Shown: piece after piece, positions 6,013 through 6,969 of the stretch | Position numbering within the stretch: position 1 is the first letter of the stretch | How the letters are laid out: every line of letters starts with the position of its first letter | DNA from: UKL13-2 sp043793345 | GTDB taxonomy: Bacteria; Pseudomonadota; Gammaproteobacteria; Burkholderiales; Usitatibacteraceae | Reading direction: 5' to 3' | NCBI GenBank assembly: GCA_043793345.1 | Contig: JAYVXF010000101.1 | Coordinates: 1 to 6,969 of the forward strand | DNA: 6,969 nucleotides | Program-made: the position numbers and the translations under genes | Notes under the pieces: generated by a model | Told to the model about the DNA's origin: nothing | What the model saw: the letters and a program-made list of their open reading frames with translations, nothing else | The model's database searches: none

Positions 6013-6023
6013 AGGGGACAGAC
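6013..6023 (+). repeat. AGGGGACAGAC motif, related RAYT-associated motif
   Basis: ATAGGGGACAGAC is a variant of the GGGGTCAG core. Sequences of this look are common beside Y1-type transposase genes in proteobacteria, from general knowledge. It lies between the two GGGGTCAGTGT copies and may be a remnant of another element end. Confidence 0.4.
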
Positions 6024-6048
6024 GTTCGCAGTAACAGCAATTGAGCTA

Positions 6049-6065
6049 GCGGGTTAAAGTCCCGC
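6049..6065 (+). other. Small hairpin of unknown origin (possible RNA-element fragment)
   Basis: GCGGG (6049-6053) pairs with CCCGC (6061-6065) around the 7-nt loop TTAAAGT. The surrounding GAGCTAGCGGGTTAAAGTCC resembles the T-arm of a tRNA or a piece of a structured RNA such as a group II intron domain, but no full cloverleaf or intron core can be built around it. It is the only structured part of the gap that is not a RAYT-like motif. Confidence 0.3.
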
Positions 6066-6077
6066 CCAAGGCACTAC

Positions 6078-6102
6078 AAAAGGGGTCAGTGTCAATTGTT
6101 TT
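6078..6102 (+). repeat. RAYT-end-like 25-nt repeat, right copy
   Basis: Begins AAAAGGGGTC and ends CAATTGTTTT. It matches the inverted copy at 4028-4052 (22/25) and its first 12 bases match, inverted, the sequence after the transposase (6865-6876, one mismatch). It therefore serves both as the right border of the TIR segment and as the upstream end of the transposase unit, 16 bases before the transposase ATG. Confidence 0.8.
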
Positions 6103-6118
6103 ATGGTAACCTCACGTT

Positions 6119-6853
6119 ATGCCCCGACGTCCCCGCATCCAGATCAATGGTGTCCCGCTCCACATCGTGCAGCGCGGGCACAACCGTGAGCCGTGCTTCT
6201 TTAGCGAGGAGGACTATACCAGCTACCTGCACTGGCTAGGTGAAGCACTGGGAGACAACGAATGTCAGCTTCATGCCTACGCACTGATGACCAATCATGT
6301 GCACCTGCTGCTCACCCACAAAAAAGCGGCGACCGTACCAAATCTCATCATGTCGCTGGGACGGCGCTATGTGCAGTACATCAACCGCAGCTATAAACGT
6401 ACCGGCACGTTGTGGGACAGCCGTTACAAATCGTCGGTTATTCAGGCGGACACCTATTTGCTAACCTGCCAGCGCTACATTGAACTCAACCCGGTACGCG
6501 CGGCGATGGTCGATGATCCGGCGCATTATCGATGGACGAGCTATCGGCACAACGCGCTGGGCGCGACGGATAGCCGCATCACGCCACATGTCCTCTATGA
6601 AGCGCTGGGCCGGACCGACAAGAGCAGACAAACCGCTTACCGCGCCTTGTTCCGTGCGCAGCTTGACGGCGCGGCAATTGATGACATTCGGCTGGCACTC
6701 AATCAGAACCAGCCACTGGGCAACTCGCGCTTCTACGCCAGGATTGAGAAGGCGACTGGTGTCAGGCGACAAGCGCGGCAACGAGGCAGGCCACGTTTGG
6801 AGACAGACGCGAAACAGGTCGTGATTGCACGGCAAGGCGTGCTAAAGTTGTGA
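6119..6853 (+). CDS. RAYT: REP-associated tyrosine transposase (Y1_Tnp/IS200-like)
   Basis: A 244-residue single-strand DNA transposase of the Y1/HUH class. It begins MPRRPRIQINGVPLHIVQRG, the usual RAYT opening (R-x-H/P…HIVQRGHN). The metal-binding HUH motif is at 59-64 (NHVHLL, H60 and H62). The likely catalytic tyrosine is Y120, within RYIELNPVRA (119-128), the most conserved stretch of the family. YRWTSYRHNALG (137-148) is also characteristic. A basic C-terminal tail (RRQARQRGRPR, 216-226) probably helps bind DNA. All active-site residues are present and the length is normal, so it may be functional. ATG 6119 is the first possible start; no good Shine-Dalgarno precedes it. The gene follows the TIR gene by 194 bases on the same strand and is flanked by GGGGTCAG motifs and REP-like palindromes, its probable substrates. 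Such proteins process REP DNA as single strands and usually occur in one or few copies per genome. Confidence 0.93.
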   Translation: MPRRPRIQINGVPLHIVQRGHNREPCFFSEEDYTSYLHWLGEALGDNECQLHAYALMTNHVHLLLTHKKAATVPNLIMSLGRRYVQYINRSYKRTGTLWDSRYKSSVIQADTYLLTCQRYIELNPVRAAMVDDPAHYRWTSYRHNALGATDSRITPHVLYEALGRTDKSRQTAYRALFRAQLDGAAIDDIRLALNQNQPLGNSRFYARIEKATGVRRQARQRGRPRLETDAKQVVIARQGVLKL

Positions 6854-6864
6854 GACTAATAACC

Positions 6865-6878
6865 CTGACCCCTTTAAG
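6865..6878 (-). repeat. RAYT unit downstream end, inverted GGGGTCAG motif
   Basis: CTGACCCCTTTAAG on the + strand reads CTTAAAGGGGTCAG on the minus strand; AAAGGGGTCAG matches the upstream end at 6079-6089 exactly. It starts 11 bases after the transposase stop codon and closes the unit. Confidence 0.7.
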
Positions 6879-6908
6879 TCCTCTTTAATCTCTTCGGGTT
6901 CAATTCCC

Positions 6909-6922
6909 CGCGGCTTGCCGCG
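6909..6922. repeat. REP-like palindrome 1 after the transposase
   Basis: CGCGG (6909-6913) pairs with CCGCG (6918-6922) around CTTG. The fuller setting, TTCCCCGCGGCTTGCCGCG, has the look of REP palindromes of the form CCCCGCGGCTTGCCGCGGGG with a decayed right arm (AACG instead of GGGG). REP palindromes next to a RAYT gene are expected from what is known of the system. Confidence 0.55.
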
Positions 6923-6949
6923 AACGATTTCCGAAGTTCTGGCTTCATA

Positions 6950-6969
6950 CCCCGCCCCTTGGGGCGGGG
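6950..6969. repeat. REP-like palindrome 2 at the window edge
   Basis: CCCCGCCCC (6950-6958) and GGGGCGGGG (6961-6969) form a perfect 9-bp inverted repeat with only TT between. It touches the right window edge, so the full unit cannot be seen. About 27 bases separate it from palindrome 1, suggesting a REP pair or cluster. Confidence 0.65.

Larger units (their letters stand above)
6078..6878 (+). mobile_element. RAYT transposase unit bounded by short inverted ends
   Basis: The AAAGGGGTCAG core upstream (6079-6089) and its inverse downstream (6866-6876) enclose a single transposase gene. The arrangement, a lone RAYT gene with inverted copies of a short motif and palindromes beside it, is what is known for REP-associated transposases, which are usually domesticated and act on REP/BIME repeats rather than jump as insertion sequences. 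No target duplication is recognisable. Confidence 0.6.

Noticed and set aside
6031..6076. tRNA gene
   Set aside because: Only a T-arm-like hairpin is present, with TTAAAGT instead of TTCAANN; no acceptor, D or anticodon arms can be paired.
6461..6835. ORFs on both strands within the RAYT gene
   Set aside because: Shadow frames of the transposase, whose own frame carries all catalytic motifs.
6842..6969. Partial minus-strand ORF entering from the right edge (…GIEPEEIKEDLKG…)
   Set aside because: It is made up of the two REP-like palindromes and the RAYT unit end and overlaps the transposase gene; probably repeat translation, though the edge prevents certainty.
1..6969. CRISPR array
   Set aside because: No regularly spaced direct repeats with unique spacers; all repeats seen are palindromic or paired inverted elements.

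Overview
The window most resembles a moderately high-GC proteobacterium, probably a betaproteobacterium of the Burkholderiales/Nitrosomonadales type. This rests on protein style, on the dispersed GC-rich 'CCTTCCCCC…GGGGGAAGG' repeats and on the RAYT transposase with its REP-like palindromes. No rRNA or tRNA marker fixes the taxonomy, so it is an inference.

Bases 1-3604 hold the 3' part of a dipeptide/oligopeptide-family (peptide/nickel, Dpp/Opp) ABC importer operon, all on the + strand. It comprises the C-terminus of a DppB-type permease (1-208), a complete DppC-type permease (374-1288), a DppD-type ATPase (1527-2582) and a DppF-type ATPase (2579-3604, ATGA overlap). No substrate-binding protein is in view. 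Two kinds of repeat have entered the operon. A ~165-bp long-hairpin MITE-like element lies exactly between the two permease genes (205-372). Three copies of a REP-like GC-rich hairpin follow: two in inverted orientation between the DppC- and DppD-type genes (1349-1466), and a third inside the 3' end of the DppD-type gene (2512-2547), where it is translated as an extra C-terminal tail. A hairpin at 3622-3654 probably marks the operon end.

Bases 3605-4086 are a junction. A small unrecognised protein gene (3770-3973, possibly leaderless) overlaps by ATGA a very short ORF (3970-4086). That ORF runs into a 25-nt repeat and stops, which looks like a gene cut off by inserted DNA.

Bases 4028-6969 form an accessory region. 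The main gene (4086-5924) encodes a 612-residue protein: an N-terminal TIR domain that keeps the usual catalytic-type glutamate, one membrane segment, a TolB-N/FlgO-like domain and TPR repeats. It looks like a membrane-anchored signalling or defence effector. It is bracketed by a 25-nt inverted repeat (4028-4052 and 6078-6102, 22/25 identical). The right copy is also the upstream end of the next gene, a RAYT (REP-associated tyrosine transposase, 6119-6853). Further copies of the GGGGTCAG core lie at 5967 and 6865, a GGGGACAG relative at 6014, and two REP-like palindromes follow the transposase up to the window edge. The TIR gene therefore sits in a landing zone marked by RAYT-type ends, next to a transposase that could recognise them.
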